Of a stretch of DNA of 64,000 nt, positions 8,138 to 15,961 are shown in pieces. The notes beneath the pieces are model-generated. The model did no database searches, had not been told where the DNA came from, and saw only the letters and a program-made list of their open reading frames with translations. A program made the translations under genes and the position numbers. Where the stretch lies: contig NZ_LXFU01000037.1 in assembly GCF_001657485.1 (NCBI RefSeq), forward strand, positions 620,001 to 684,000, written 5' to 3'. The stretch is from Rhizobium sp. WYCCWR10014. GTDB lineage: Bacteria > Pseudomonadota > Alphaproteobacteria > Rhizobiales > Rhizobiaceae. Every line of letters begins with the position of its first letter. The first letter of the stretch is position 1.

Positions 8138-8146
8138 GGAATCTCC

Positions 8147-8419
8147 CTACGATTTCCTCTTGCCCGCCCTTGCAGAACGCAAGGGAAAGGCGAGAACATT
8201 ATCGCCGTTTGCCGCTGCTGGGCCAAGCGGTCTTGTTGTCGCTTCCCCGGGCATGCGCGCTTCCCAGGTCGGGAACAGCGTCACATTCTGGTAGATCTGC
8301 TGGCGTTCGGCATGCTGCTGGAAAAGTTCATAGAGTTCGGGCACGAGGCCCTCGCCTGTCTGCGCGGCGAGCTTATGCAGGCCGATCATGGTGAAGCCGT
8401 CGGGGCGCTGGTCGTTCAT
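8147..8419 (-). CDS. uncharacterised 90-residue protein in heme-iron operon
   Basis: I do not recognise the family. The first half is helical and well ordered (MIGLHKLAAQTGEGLVPELYELFQQHAERQQIY is the core), followed by a TLFPTWEARMPG segment and a basic tail (RSARAGKRKS). No signal peptide or membrane helix is present, so it is cytoplasmic. Its ATG overlaps the stop of the DUF2325 gene (ATGA) and the ABM gene follows after nine bases, so all three are made together. The context points to heme or iron handling. Confidence 0.75.
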   Translation of the reverse strand: MNDQRPDGFTMIGLHKLAAQTGEGLVPELYELFQQHAERQQIYQNVTLFPTWEARMPGEATTRPLGPAAANGDNVLAFPLRSARAGKRKS

Positions 8420-8823
8420 CGGGAATTGTCTCGTTCGCTCATCGTCTGCAGCGCACGCTCCAGGCTGGACTTGCTGCCGTTGCGAAGCGGGATGAAGGTC
8501 TTGCTGAACTTCTTGCAGCCGGTCTTCACACGCAGGCAGGCATCGTGGCTGATACAGTCGATGGGGCAGAAGACGCAGTCGACCGAGGGAAGCAGAGTAT
8601 CGATGCGGGAAACCGCTTCGCGCAGACCGCCATCATGGTGGATGAGCTCAGCGCCGAAATTGCTGGCGATCTGGCGAAGATGCGCCACCTGGCAGTCACG
8701 GCCACCGACATAGAGGAAACTGCGGCCATCCAGTTTGGACCGTCCGAGGGATGCCTGACCGGTGTCCTCGCCCGCGCTATCGCGGACCTCCCGGTTCGAA
8801 CCCTTCTTGCCCTTGCGAGCCAT
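8416..8823 (-). CDS. DUF2325 domain protein
   Basis: The product has 135 residues. The DUF2325 core is seen as SFLYVGGRDCQVAHLRQIASNFGAELI, then the short Cys cluster VDCVFCPIDCISHDAC (about residues 81-96), and a final CKKFSKTFIPLRNGS. The evenly placed cysteines suggest metal or redox chemistry. The N-terminal ~30 residues are basic and disordered. It is first in a three-gene unit ending with an ABM heme-degradation candidate, and a TGA-N9-TCA site lies 91 bases upstream. Biochemical function is unknown. Confidence 0.82.
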   Translation of the reverse strand: MARKGKKGSNREVRDSAGEDTGQASLGRSKLDGRSFLYVGGRDCQVAHLRQIASNFGAELIHHDGGLREAVSRIDTLLPSVDCVFCPIDCISHDACLRVKTGCKKFSKTFIPLRNGSKSSLERALQTMSERDNSR

Positions 8824-8913
8824 ATGCCACCCGTTCGCTCGTTGATCGTCACACGATTCCTGCGTGTGCGGGTGGACCTTATTAAACTTGATTTTTAGAG
8901 TAAAGTATAAAGT

Positions 8914-8928
8914 TGATTGTTTTTATCA
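8914..8928. promoter_or_regulatory. IRO-like (RirA-type) TGA-N9-TCA box
   Basis: TGATTGTTTTTATCA fits the TGA-N9-TCA pattern reported for iron-responsive operators of Rhizobium. It lies in an AT-rich strip between the end of tonB (8933) and the start of the DUF2325 operon (8823, minus strand), the right side for repression of that operon. A single 6-base-constrained match can occur by chance; the location is the main support. Confidence 0.5.
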
Positions 8929-8932
8929 TATT

Positions 8933-10276
8933 TTATCGAGAGGTAACCTGAACCTCCTGAGTGAAGCTCCAGCTAGCCTTGCCCCACTGGGGGGGCAATG
9001 GCGGAAACGGCGCGGCGCGGCGCACGCCGTCAAGAGCAGCCTTGTCCAACTCCGGAATACCTGAACTGCCGGCAACGGAGACTGAGGACAGCCTACCCGT
9101 TCCATCAATCGTCAATCTGACGCGCACGGAAATGGCCTCGCCCATTCTCTTGTATTCGTTAGGCACTCGAATTGCGCGGCGAATACGCTTCTGCACCTTG
9201 CCTGGATAATTCGCTACAGCTGCGCTTCCAATGCCGTCGCCTCTGCCCGCTGTCGTTGCCATGCCATTAAACTCTGGCGCGTCCTGACCGGTCGCTACGC
9301 CCCTCGTCGTGTCTTTGCGATCCGTGCCATTTTTTCCACCCGTAGGCTCCACCTTCTTCCGAGGCTGCTTCTTTTCATCCGGTTTCGGCTTTTCAATCTT
9401 CGACTTCGGTTGCGGCTCGGGCCTTTCTTCAGGCTCCGGCGAGACTTCGGCAGCCTCGACTGGCTTCACTTCCTCTGGCTGAACTTCGGTCGGCTGCACC
9501 GTCGCCACCTGTTCTGGTACTGTAGTCGGCATGATTTCAGGCGCGGGCTGCTCCGGCACTGCCATTGCCATCGGCTGTGCGACGAAAGTTTCGGCAGGAT
9601 TCTGAGAAACAAGAATCTCCGGCTCCGCGGCTACAACTGTCTCGGGCGAAGCACGTGTCACCTCCTGCGAAGGCGACACGGCTTCCACAGATTCGGCCTC
9701 AACTGGTTTCGCCTGCTCGGGCTGCATCTCTGTTGGTTGAACTTCGTCAGTCTCAGTGGTCGATTGGACCGTAGCCGGCTTAACCTCCTCAGCGGCAATT
9801 TCCTCCGGCTTCACTTCCAGCTCGGGATCACCTGCCGACGTCTGGTCAACATCGAAGTCACCAAATACGACGACGCTGACGGCCTCACCGGCATCTTCAA
9901 TCACTTCGTTCGGTGGTTTCGGCACAAACAGAGTAAGAGCGACCACCAAACCTGCATGGAAAAAGAACGACCCGACACAAGTCAGCGCCACCCGTCGCCG
10001 CACCGGCTTCTTCTCGTCTTCCTGCTTTTCGACCGCCGCATCCATCGGCGGCGCGGCGGCGACAGCATCCGACGCGGTTTCCGGATGATCGGGAAAGGAG
10101 GAGATTTGCGCGAAGCGCGCATAATGGACCACAGCCTCGCCGGCGGGCTGCCGCTGCACATTGCGCAGGTCGGAAAGCTCGTGGCCGGGATGCATGTTAT
10201 TGTCGTTCAGACCGCCGTCAGCGTCCGGCTCCCCGATGAGCACCTGTCTCGATCTGGTCTTCGCTGAAATTGCCAT
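8933..10276 (-). CDS. tonB: TonB family energy-transducing protein
   Basis: The product has 447 residues. An unusually long cytoplasmic N-terminus (about 90 residues) precedes the single membrane anchor (RRRVALTCVGSFFFHAGLVVALTLF, with the conserved Ser and His of TonB). A long Glu/Pro/Val-rich periplasmic spacer follows (about 130-345), and the C-terminal TonB domain is at about 360-447 (YPGKVQKRIRRAI, VRLTIDGTGRLSSVSV, LDKAALDGVRRAAPFPPLP). It should pass proton-motive energy from ExbBD to outer-membrane heme receptors. I chose ATG 10276 because a GAGG site precedes it; a start at 10303 lacks one. It lies next to hmuP-hmuSTUV, transcribed away from them. Confidence 0.92.
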   Translation of the reverse strand: MAISAKTRSRQVLIGEPDADGGLNDNNMHPGHELSDLRNVQRQPAGEAVVHYARFAQISSFPDHPETASDAVAAAPPMDAAVEKQEDEKKPVRRRVALTCVGSFFFHAGLVVALTLFVPKPPNEVIEDAGEAVSVVVFGDFDVDQTSAGDPELEVKPEEIAAEEVKPATVQSTTETDEVQPTEMQPEQAKPVEAESVEAVSPSQEVTRASPETVVAAEPEILVSQNPAETFVAQPMAMAVPEQPAPEIMPTTVPEQVATVQPTEVQPEEVKPVEAAEVSPEPEERPEPQPKSKIEKPKPDEKKQPRKKVEPTGGKNGTDRKDTTRGVATGQDAPEFNGMATTAGRGDGIGSAAVANYPGKVQKRIRRAIRVPNEYKRMGEAISVRVRLTIDGTGRLSSVSVAGSSGIPELDKAALDGVRRAAPFPPLPPQWGKASWSFTQEVQVTSR

Positions 10277-10332
10277 TTGTATGCCTCGGACAGCCTGAAA
10301 CATGTCCGCCGGGAATCATCCCCGGCGTATTC

Positions 10333-10755
10333 TTAGCCCTCGAAGGGAACCGAAATCTGCGAGCGGGTGACGAGACCCTTCATGCATTCGCCGGCCGCCG
10401 GACCGTCGCAGACAGGCGTATCGTTGATGAGGATGCGCGTGACCGTCTCGCACTTCACATTCGGCATATCGAACTGGCGCACGCGCTTCTTGCCCTGCGG
10501 CAGATCGCGGAAGTCGAGTACGGTGATGCGGTCGACGGCATTCTTGTCGTTGAAGAAGGCAAGCTCGAAGGAGATCTTGTTGATCGGCGTCTGGAGATTG
10601 TTCTCGGCGACGAAGGTCATCATGCAGCCCTTTTGCGATGGCGCCAGAGCGTTGAGCTCGACATCCAGTTTGGCGGTTGCCGCATCCTGCGCCTGGCATA
10701 TACCTGAAACCGCCATCACCATGCCGGCTGCAACAGCCGCAAACCTCACCGTCAT
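10333..10755 (-). CDS. secreted protein of unknown function upstream of tonB
   Basis: The product has 140 residues with a clear signal peptide (MTVRFAAVAAGMVMAVSGICQAQ). The mature part contains four cysteines (near GCMMTF, VKCETV, PVCDG and GECMKG), likely forming two periplasmic disulfides, and beta-rich sequence (ISFELAFFNDKNAVDRITVLDF). The start at 10755 has GGAG six bases upstream; an ATG at 10770 would add five residues. It lies 57 bases upstream of tonB on the same strand and probably shares its transcript. I do not recognise a named family. A periplasmic accessory role in TonB-dependent uptake is only inferred. Confidence 0.75.
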   Translation of the reverse strand: MTVRFAAVAAGMVMAVSGICQAQDAATAKLDVELNALAPSQKGCMMTFVAENNLQTPINKISFELAFFNDKNAVDRITVLDFRDLPQGKKRVRQFDMPNVKCETVTRILINDTPVCDGPAAGECMKGLVTRSQISVPFEG

Positions 10756-10818
10756 CATCTTCTCCGCCATTGTCGCGAACCGCCGCCAGGCAGCCTCATA
10801 TCAGCAATCTCAAAAACT

Positions 10819-10871
10819 TGACTGCATTAGTCTCCTATTGCGTCTTTAAAAAACTATGAGTAAGAAAGTCA
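10819..10871. promoter_or_regulatory. paired IRO-like boxes between the tonB unit and hmuP
   Basis: TGAGTAAGAAAGTCA (10857-10871) matches TGA-N9-TCA exactly. TGACTGCATTAGTCT (10819-10833) matches at all but the last base and has a GACT/AGTC inverted repeat. Both lie in the AT-rich divergent gap between the tonB-side genes (minus) and hmuP (plus), so one region could control both by iron through RirA. Confidence 0.55.
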
Positions 10872-10931
10872 AGATAATTGTCATCACAACCGGGGACCCT
10901 GATCACCGGCCTCACGGAATTGCCAACCGAA

Positions 10932-11114
10932 ATGATGGTTGAAAAGCCAGATAACTTTAAGCACGTGCCGCTGCAGAGCGAGCCTGCGGCGCAGCACCGG
11001 ATCGTCGAAAGCGCGGATCTTTTCCGCGGCACGAACGAGATCATGATTAGACACGACGGCCTGGTCTATCGCCTGAAGATCACCCGTCAGGGCAAGCTCA
11101 TTCTCAATAAGTAG
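10932..11114 (+). CDS. hmuP: hemin uptake protein HmuP (HemP family)
   Basis: The product has about 60 residues. The diagnostic HemP/HmuP segment is at the C-terminus: DLFRGTNEIMIRHDGLVYRL followed by KITRQGKLILNK. In rhizobia HmuP is a small regulator needed for expression of the heme receptor/uptake genes. The start is uncertain: ATG codons occur at 10932 and 10935 with only a weak ribosome site, and a TTG-started frame would reach 10878. hmuS begins eight bases after the stop, so the gene heads the hmuP-S-T-U-V run. Confidence 0.88.
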   Translation: MMVEKPDNFKHVPLQSEPAAQHRIVESADLFRGTNEIMIRHDGLVYRLKITRQGKLILNK

Positions 11115-11122
11115 GGTAGGAC

Positions 11123-12172
11123 ATGACCGAACAGACAAGACCGGCGCCAGCCGAAATCCGCGCGTTTCGCGCTGAGAATCCGAAACTGCGCGAGCGCGAT
11201 ATCGCCGCCCAACTGAAGATTTCCGAGGCAGCCCTCGTCGCCGCCGAAACCGGTATCAGCGTGACGCGCATCGATGGCAGCGCGCTGAAGCTTCTCGAGC
11301 GCGTGGCCGGCCTCGGCGAAGTGATGGCGCTGTCGCGCAACGAAAGTGCCGTTCACGAGAAGATCGGTGTCTTCGAAAACATCAAGAGCGGCGCGCAGGC
11401 CGCGATCGTTCTCGGCGAGAATATCGATCTGCGCATCTTCCCGAGCCGCTGGGAGCATGGTTTCGCCGTATCCAAGAAGGATGGTGACCAGGAGCGCCTC
11501 AGCCTGCAATATTTCGACAAGGCGGGCAACGCCGTGCACAAGGTGCACCTGCGCCCGAGCTCGAATGTCGAGGCCTATCACGCAATCGTCGCCGAGTTGA
11601 AGCTGGAAGACCAGTCGCAGCAATTTGTCGAGGCTGAGACCCTAAATGCCGTCGATGAAACCGCCGACGTCAGCCGCGACGAGCTGCGCGACAACTGGAG
11701 CAAGCTCACCGATACGCATGAGTTCTTCGGCATGCTGAAGCGCCTGAAGATCGGCCGCCAGGCGGCTGTGCGCACCGTCGGCGACGACTATGCCTGGAAG
11801 CTCGACAACAGCGCGACGGCAGACATGATGCATGCCTCGGTGAAATCCGGCCTGCCGATCATGTGCTTCGTCGCCAATAACGGCATCGTCCAGATCCATT
11901 CCGGCCCGATCTTCAACGTGCAGCCGATGGGTCCGTGGATCAATATCATGGACCCGACCTTTCACCTGCATCTGCGCCAGGATCACATCGCCGAGACCTG
12001 GGCCGTACGCAAGCCGACCACGGACGGCCATGTCACCTCGCTGGAGGCTTACAATGCCGAAGGCAAGATGATCATTCAGTTCTTCGGCAAGCGGAAGGAA
12101 GGTTCCGACGAACGCGCCGAGTGGCGCGAGATCATGGAAAACCTGCCGCGGGCAGCAAGTGTGGCCGCATAA
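11123..12172 (+). CDS. hmuS: hemin-degrading/heme-trafficking factor HmuS
   Basis: The product has 349 residues, the usual length of HmuS/ChuS/ShuS. It is an internal duplication of two ~170-residue halves: AAIVLGENIDLRIFPSRWEHGF in the first and PIMCFVANNGIVQIHSGPIF with NIMDPTFHLHLRQDHIAETW in the second. The His of FHLHLR matches the heme-ligand neighbourhood of the family. It works in the cytoplasm, taking heme from HmuUV and delivering or degrading it. It is cotranscribed with hmuTUV, which starts 11 bases later. Confidence 0.95.
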   Translation: MTEQTRPAPAEIRAFRAENPKLRERDIAAQLKISEAALVAAETGISVTRIDGSALKLLERVAGLGEVMALSRNESAVHEKIGVFENIKSGAQAAIVLGENIDLRIFPSRWEHGFAVSKKDGDQERLSLQYFDKAGNAVHKVHLRPSSNVEAYHAIVAELKLEDQSQQFVEAETLNAVDETADVSRDELRDNWSKLTDTHEFFGMLKRLKIGRQAAVRTVGDDYAWKLDNSATADMMHASVKSGLPIMCFVANNGIVQIHSGPIFNVQPMGPWINIMDPTFHLHLRQDHIAETWAVRKPTTDGHVTSLEAYNAEGKMIIQFFGKRKEGSDERAEWREIMENLPRAASVAA

Positions 12173-12183
12173 GGATCGCAACG

Positions 12184-13110
12184 ATGACGATGCGTAACAA
12201 TCTGCGCCGGATCCGCCCTTGGGAACTGGCCCTGACGGCGGCGGTCATGGCGCTGCCGCTGATCCCGACGGGGCCGATCGAAGGCTTCTCCTTCGTTCGT
12301 GCCGCTCACGCCGAGGAAAAGAAGCTCGACACGTCGCGCCTGGTTTCGGTCGGCGGCGACATCACCGAGATCGTCTATGCGCTCGGCGAGGAAAGCCGGC
12401 TCATCGCCCGCGACACGACGAGCATGTATCCTGAGGCGGCGCTGAAGCTGCCCAACGTCGGTTACATGCGTGCGCTCTCGCCGGAAGGCATCCTCGCCAT
12501 GAACCCGACGGCAATCATCGCCGTCGAGGGTTCGGGCCCACAGGAAGCGCTGGCCGTGCTGAAGAATGCCAGCGTGCCCTTCGAGACCGTGCCGAGCGCC
12601 TTTACCCGCGACGGCATCATCGCCAAGATCGACCGCGTCGGCACGCTGCTGGGCGTGCCCGACAAGGCGAAGGCACTTGAAGAAAAAGTCGCAGCCGATC
12701 TCGACGCGGCGATCGCCGATGCCGAAAAGCGCCCGGAGGCCGAGCGTAAGCGCGTTCTCTTCATCCTCAGCGCCCAGAACGGCCGGATCATGGCATCGGG
12801 CACCGGCACGGCCGCCGATGGCATCGTCAAGCTCGCCGGCGCCATCAACGCCGTCGGCGCATTCCCGGGCTACAAGCCGCTGACGGACGAGGCGATCATC
12901 GAAGCCAAGCCCGACATCATCCTGATGATGAACCGCGGCGACGGCGCAGGCACCAAGAACGAGGACCTGCTGGCTCAGCCGGCGATAGCACTGACGCCGG
13001 CAGGCGAGAAAAAAGCGATCATCCGAATGGATGGCGTCTACCTGCTCGGCTTCGGCCCGCGCACCGCAGCCGCCGCGCGTGAGCTCAACACGGCGATCTA
13101 CGGGGGCTGA
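12184..13110 (+). CDS. hmuT: periplasmic heme-binding protein HmuT
   Basis: The product has 308 residues. An N-terminal signal region (about 1-41, hydrophobic ELALTAAVMALPLIP and a cut near AHAEE) leads to a class III (BtuF/FhuD-like) fold: RLVSVGGDITEIVYALGE, NVGYMRALSPEGILAMNPTAIIA, and late KPDIILMMNRG. YMRALSPE contains the Tyr typical of rhizobial/pathogen HmuT heme ligands. It hands heme to HmuU in the periplasm. hmuU begins two bases after the stop. Confidence 0.94.
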   Translation: MTMRNNLRRIRPWELALTAAVMALPLIPTGPIEGFSFVRAAHAEEKKLDTSRLVSVGGDITEIVYALGEESRLIARDTTSMYPEAALKLPNVGYMRALSPEGILAMNPTAIIAVEGSGPQEALAVLKNASVPFETVPSAFTRDGIIAKIDRVGTLLGVPDKAKALEEKVAADLDAAIADAEKRPEAERKRVLFILSAQNGRIMASGTGTAADGIVKLAGAINAVGAFPGYKPLTDEAIIEAKPDIILMMNRGDGAGTKNEDLLAQPAIALTPAGEKKAIIRMDGVYLLGFGPRTAAAARELNTAIYGG

Positions 13111-13112
13111 TC

Positions 13113-14225
13113 ATGGCCCTGCCGCAAGCCATGATGGAACAAAGGCGACGATTCCCGATGGCGGACATCCGCGAAATCAGGCAGGCGGGCGACAGGACGC
13201 GGCTCGCCTTGCTGGCGATCGCGCTGCTCGTCGTCGGCTCGGTCTTTTCGATGCTGTTTTCGGTGACGACAGGCGCCTCGGATGCCTCGATCCTCGACGT
13301 CATCAGCAACATGGCCGGCTCCGAGGCGGCGCTCAGCACGCGTGACCGGATCATCATCTTCGATATCCGCCTGCCGAGGGCGATCCTCGGTTTCGTGATC
13401 GGCGCTTCGCTGGCCGTTTCCGGCACGGTGATGCAGGGCCTGTTCCGCAATCCGCTAGCCGATCCCGGCCTCGTCGGCGTCTCCTCCGGTGCAAGCCTCG
13501 GCGCGGTCGCAATGATCGTGCTCGGCGGCGGCATCGCTGCTCCGCTCGAAGCACTTCTCGGTATCTACGCTCTGCCGACGGCGGCCTTCGGCGGCGGCCT
13601 CGTCACGACGCTGCTGCTCTACAGGATCGCCACCCGCCATGGCCAGACCTCGGTGGCGACGATGCTGCTTGCCGGCATCGCGCTCGGCGCACTCGCCCTC
13701 GCCATTACGGGACTGCTGATCTACATGGCCAACGACCAGCAGCTGCGCGACCTGACCTTCTGGAGCATGGGCTCGCTTGCCGGCGCCACCTGGACGAAGA
13801 TCGCCGCCGCCAGCCCGATCATCCTGTTGTCCTTCACCGCCCTGCCCTTCATGGCCCGCGGCCTCAATGCCATCACGCTCGGCGAGGCGGCCGCCTTTCA
13901 TATGGGCGTTCCGGTGCAGCGGCTGAAGAATGTCGCGATCGTCGGTGTCGCTGCGGCGACCGGCGCGTCCGTCGCCGTCAGCGGCGGCATCGGTTTCGTC
14001 GGGATCGTCGTGCCGCATATCCTGCGCATGGCGATCGGCCCCGACCATCGTTTCTTGCTGCCAGCCGCAGCTCTTCTCGGCGGCTCTCTGCTGATCTTCG
14101 CGGATGTCCTGGCGCGTACCCTGGTTGCCCCGGCCGAGCTGCCGATCGGCATCATCACCGCGGCGGTCGGCGGACCGTTCTTCCTGTGGATCCTGCTGCG
14201 GCAGCGTTCGCGCCTTGCCCTGTGA
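13113..14225 (+). CDS. hmuU: heme ABC transporter permease HmuU
   Basis: The product has 370 residues and belongs to the FecCD/BtuC permease family with about ten membrane helices. Family signatures are DIRLPRAILGFVIGASLAVSG, GLFRNPLADPGLVGVSSGASLG and late GGIGFVGIVVPHILRM. It forms the inner-membrane channel with HmuV. ATG 13113 has a G-rich ribosome site in the last codons of hmuT. An ATG 45 bases further in (MADIREIRQ) is an alternative that would not alter the family core. Confidence 0.95.
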   Translation: MALPQAMMEQRRRFPMADIREIRQAGDRTRLALLAIALLVVGSVFSMLFSVTTGASDASILDVISNMAGSEAALSTRDRIIIFDIRLPRAILGFVIGASLAVSGTVMQGLFRNPLADPGLVGVSSGASLGAVAMIVLGGGIAAPLEALLGIYALPTAAFGGGLVTTLLLYRIATRHGQTSVATMLLAGIALGALALAITGLLIYMANDQQLRDLTFWSMGSLAGATWTKIAAASPIILLSFTALPFMARGLNAITLGEAAAFHMGVPVQRLKNVAIVGVAAATGASVAVSGGIGFVGIVVPHILRMAIGPDHRFLLPAAALLGGSLLIFADVLARTLVAPAELPIGIITAAVGGPFFLWILLRQRSRLAL

Positions 14226-14256
14226 GTGACCCCGGTGAGTGACCCCCGCGAGTGAC
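14222..14256 (+). repeat. three short tandem repeats between hmuU and hmuV
   Basis: GTGAGTGACCCCG (14222-14234) is followed by GTGAGTGACCCCCG (14235-14248) and a shortened CGAGTGAC (14249-14256). The first copy includes the hmuU stop codon, so the array duplicates the stop region and adds stops downstream. It makes up most of the 37-base hmuU-hmuV gap. Confidence 0.8.
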
Positions 14257-14262
14257 ATTTAG

Positions 14263-15057
14263 ATGATCGAAGTTTCCGGCGTCTCCGTGCGCCTTTCCGG
14301 CAAAGCCATCATCAGCGACGTCTCCTTCACCGCAAGAGCCGGGGAGCTGACGGCGATTGCCGGGCCGAACGGCTCCGGCAAGACGACGACGATGAAAGCC
14401 ATCTCCGGTGAACTTGCCTATGGCGGCTCGGTGCGCATCGGCGGCAAAGAGGTGAAGGTGCTGAAACCCTGGCAGCTTGCTGCCATTCGTGGCGTGCTGC
14501 CGCAGGCAAGCACCATCTCCTTTCCCTTTACCGTGCGCGAGATCGTCCGCATGGGCCTGACATCAGGCCTCAACCTGCATCCCGACAAGGCCGAGCAGAC
14601 GGCGGCGGCAGCGCTTGCATCCGTCGACTTGACCGGCTTCGAAGGCCGTTTCTATCAGGAACTCTCCGGCGGCGAGCAGCAGCGTGTGCAGCTTGCCCGC
14701 GTGCTCTGCCAGATCGCCGAGCCCATCATCGACGGCAAGCCCTGCTGGCTGCTGCTTGATGAACCGGTCTCGAGCCTCGACATCAGCCACCAGCTGACCA
14801 TCATGACGCTCGCCCGCAATTTCTGCGAACGCGGCGGCGGTGTCATCGCCGTCATGCACGATCTCAACCTGACGGCGCTCTTTGCCGACCGCATCGTGCT
14901 GATGAAATCCGGCCGCCTCGCCGCCGCCGGCAACATCGGCGAAGTGCTGACGAACGAAACGATGCTCTCGGTGTTCGGCTGCGCGCTGCGCATCAACCAG
15001 GTGCCGGCCGATGGCACGCCCTTTGTGCTCGCCCACAGCGCCATTTCCCGCCCCTGA
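14263..15057 (+). CDS. hmuV: heme ABC transporter ATP-binding protein HmuV
   Basis: The product has 264 residues and is a complete ABC ATPase: Walker A GPNGSGKT at 34-41, signature LSGGEQQRVQLAR at about 133-145, Walker B WLLLDEPVSSLD, and the switch His in VIAVMHDLNLT. A PCWLLLDEP segment with a small insertion before Walker B is typical of HmuV. It energises HmuU. It closes the hmu operon; 149 bases to the next gene follow, and these include an EcfG promoter for a different unit. Confidence 0.95.
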   Translation: MIEVSGVSVRLSGKAIISDVSFTARAGELTAIAGPNGSGKTTTMKAISGELAYGGSVRIGGKEVKVLKPWQLAAIRGVLPQASTISFPFTVREIVRMGLTSGLNLHPDKAEQTAAAALASVDLTGFEGRFYQELSGGEQQRVQLARVLCQIAEPIIDGKPCWLLLDEPVSSLDISHQLTIMTLARNFCERGGGVIAVMHDLNLTALFADRIVLMKSGRLAAAGNIGEVLTNETMLSVFGCALRINQVPADGTPFVLAHSAISRP

Positions 15058-15070
15058 ACGCCGCGCGGGC

Positions 15071-15095
15071 GGAACTTTTGATCGCCCGGCACGTT
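15071..15095 (+). promoter_or_regulatory. EcfG-type general stress promoter
   Basis: GGAAC (15071-15075), 16-base spacer, CGTT (15092-15095). It lies 14 bases after the hmuV stop and 111 bases before the DUF883 gene, which it should drive together with the downstream membrane-protein gene. Confidence 0.8.
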
Positions 15096-15205
15096 GTCGG
15101 CAGTGATCTGGGTCAATGCCGGGCGATATCATTCATGCAACGGACGGTGGTGACCCTCGTGCGAAATAGGCGGGCTTGCGCGCGCCCCAGCCAATGGAGA
15201 CAGCC

Positions 15206-15550
15206 ATGAGCTATTCTATCTTCCAGTCCGGCCGCAGCCGCCGCAACGGGACCTTCCACAATTTGGAATCCGGCATCGAGGAGCAGGTCGAGGCGCTGCG
15301 CGGCGAACTCGCGGAACTGACGCGCCTCGTCGGCAAGAGCTCACGCCACCAGGGCGAAAAAATCCGCAGCCAGGCCGGCGCAGGCTATGAGGAACTGCTC
15401 GGCCGCAGCGAGGATCTGCTGCGCGAATTGCAGCACGGCTATGAGCGCGGCGCGACGGAAATGCGCGATACCGTGCGCAAGCATCCGCTGGCAACCATCG
15501 CCGCTGCAGCCGCTTTCGGCCTTGCCATCGCCTTCCTCGCCCGGCGCTGA
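15206..15550 (+). CDS. DUF883 (ElaB/YqjD-like) membrane-anchored protein
   Basis: The product has 114 residues. A long amphipathic, coiled-coil-prone helix (about 20-88: EEQVEALRGELAELTRLVG, GYEELLGRSEDLLRELQHGY) ends in MRDTVRKHPLATIAAAAAFGLAIAFLARR, the DUF883 signature of a basic RKHP turn and a C-terminal membrane helix. E. coli relatives (YqjD, ElaB) attach to the membrane and bind ribosomes in stationary phase. GGAGA at 15196-15200 fixes ATG 15206. A consensus EcfG promoter upstream fits a stress-induced role. Confidence 0.88.
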   Translation: MSYSIFQSGRSRRNGTFHNLESGIEEQVEALRGELAELTRLVGKSSRHQGEKIRSQAGAGYEELLGRSEDLLRELQHGYERGATEMRDTVRKHPLATIAAAAAFGLAIAFLARR

Positions 15551-15559
15551 GGAAGCGCG

Positions 15560-15961
15560 ATGCTATTTTCGATCCTCAGCCTGCTGACGGGGGCAAGCGT
15601 GCACCGGACCGTTGCGCGCGCAAAGCGCAATGGCATCTTCATTGCGCTTGCCGTGCTCTTCCTTCTCACCGCCTATGCGCTGGCCGTCACCGCCGGCGCC
15701 ATCTGGCTCGCCGGCATCTACGGCCCGGTCGGCGCTGCCCTCTTCCTGGCCGCCTGCGCGCTGCTGATCGCAATCATCGCCCTGGTGGCGATGTCAATCA
15801 TCAACGCCCGGGAAGCACGCCGCGCCCGTGAACGCCGTGCGTCGCTCGAATCGCTGGCAACGGTGGGGCTCGGTCTTATCCGCGCCCAGCCGCTGCTGAC
15901 CGCCGGTGTTCTGGCAGCAATCGTCGCGGCCAATCTGGTAGGTTCAAAGCGCGAGGATTGA
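15560..15961 (+). CDS. small membrane protein, YqjE/phage-holin-like superfamily candidate
   Basis: The product has 133 residues with two long hydrophobic hairpin helices (about 26-50 and 53-82), a basic cytoplasmic stretch (NAREARRARERRAS), and a third weak helix near 108-127. This resembles the membrane proteins encoded beside ElaB/YqjD (YqjE-type). It begins nine bases after the DUF883 gene, so both share the EcfG-dependent transcript. Function is unknown; a membrane-stress role is inferred from the partner and promoter. Confidence 0.75.
   Translation: MLFSILSLLTGASVHRTVARAKRNGIFIALAVLFLLTAYALAVTAGAIWLAGIYGPVGAALFLAACALLIAIIALVAMSIINAREARRARERRASLESLATVGLGLIRAQPLLTAGVLAAIVAANLVGSKRED

Noticed and set aside
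8798..8812. GGTTCGAACCC resembling a tRNA T-loop
   Set aside because: It lies inside the DUF2325 gene and no acceptor, D or anticodon arms can be formed around it; no tRNA was found in the window.
14222..14256. Short tandem repeats considered as a CRISPR array
   Set aside because: Units are 13-14 bases without spacers, only two and a half copies; it is a local duplication.
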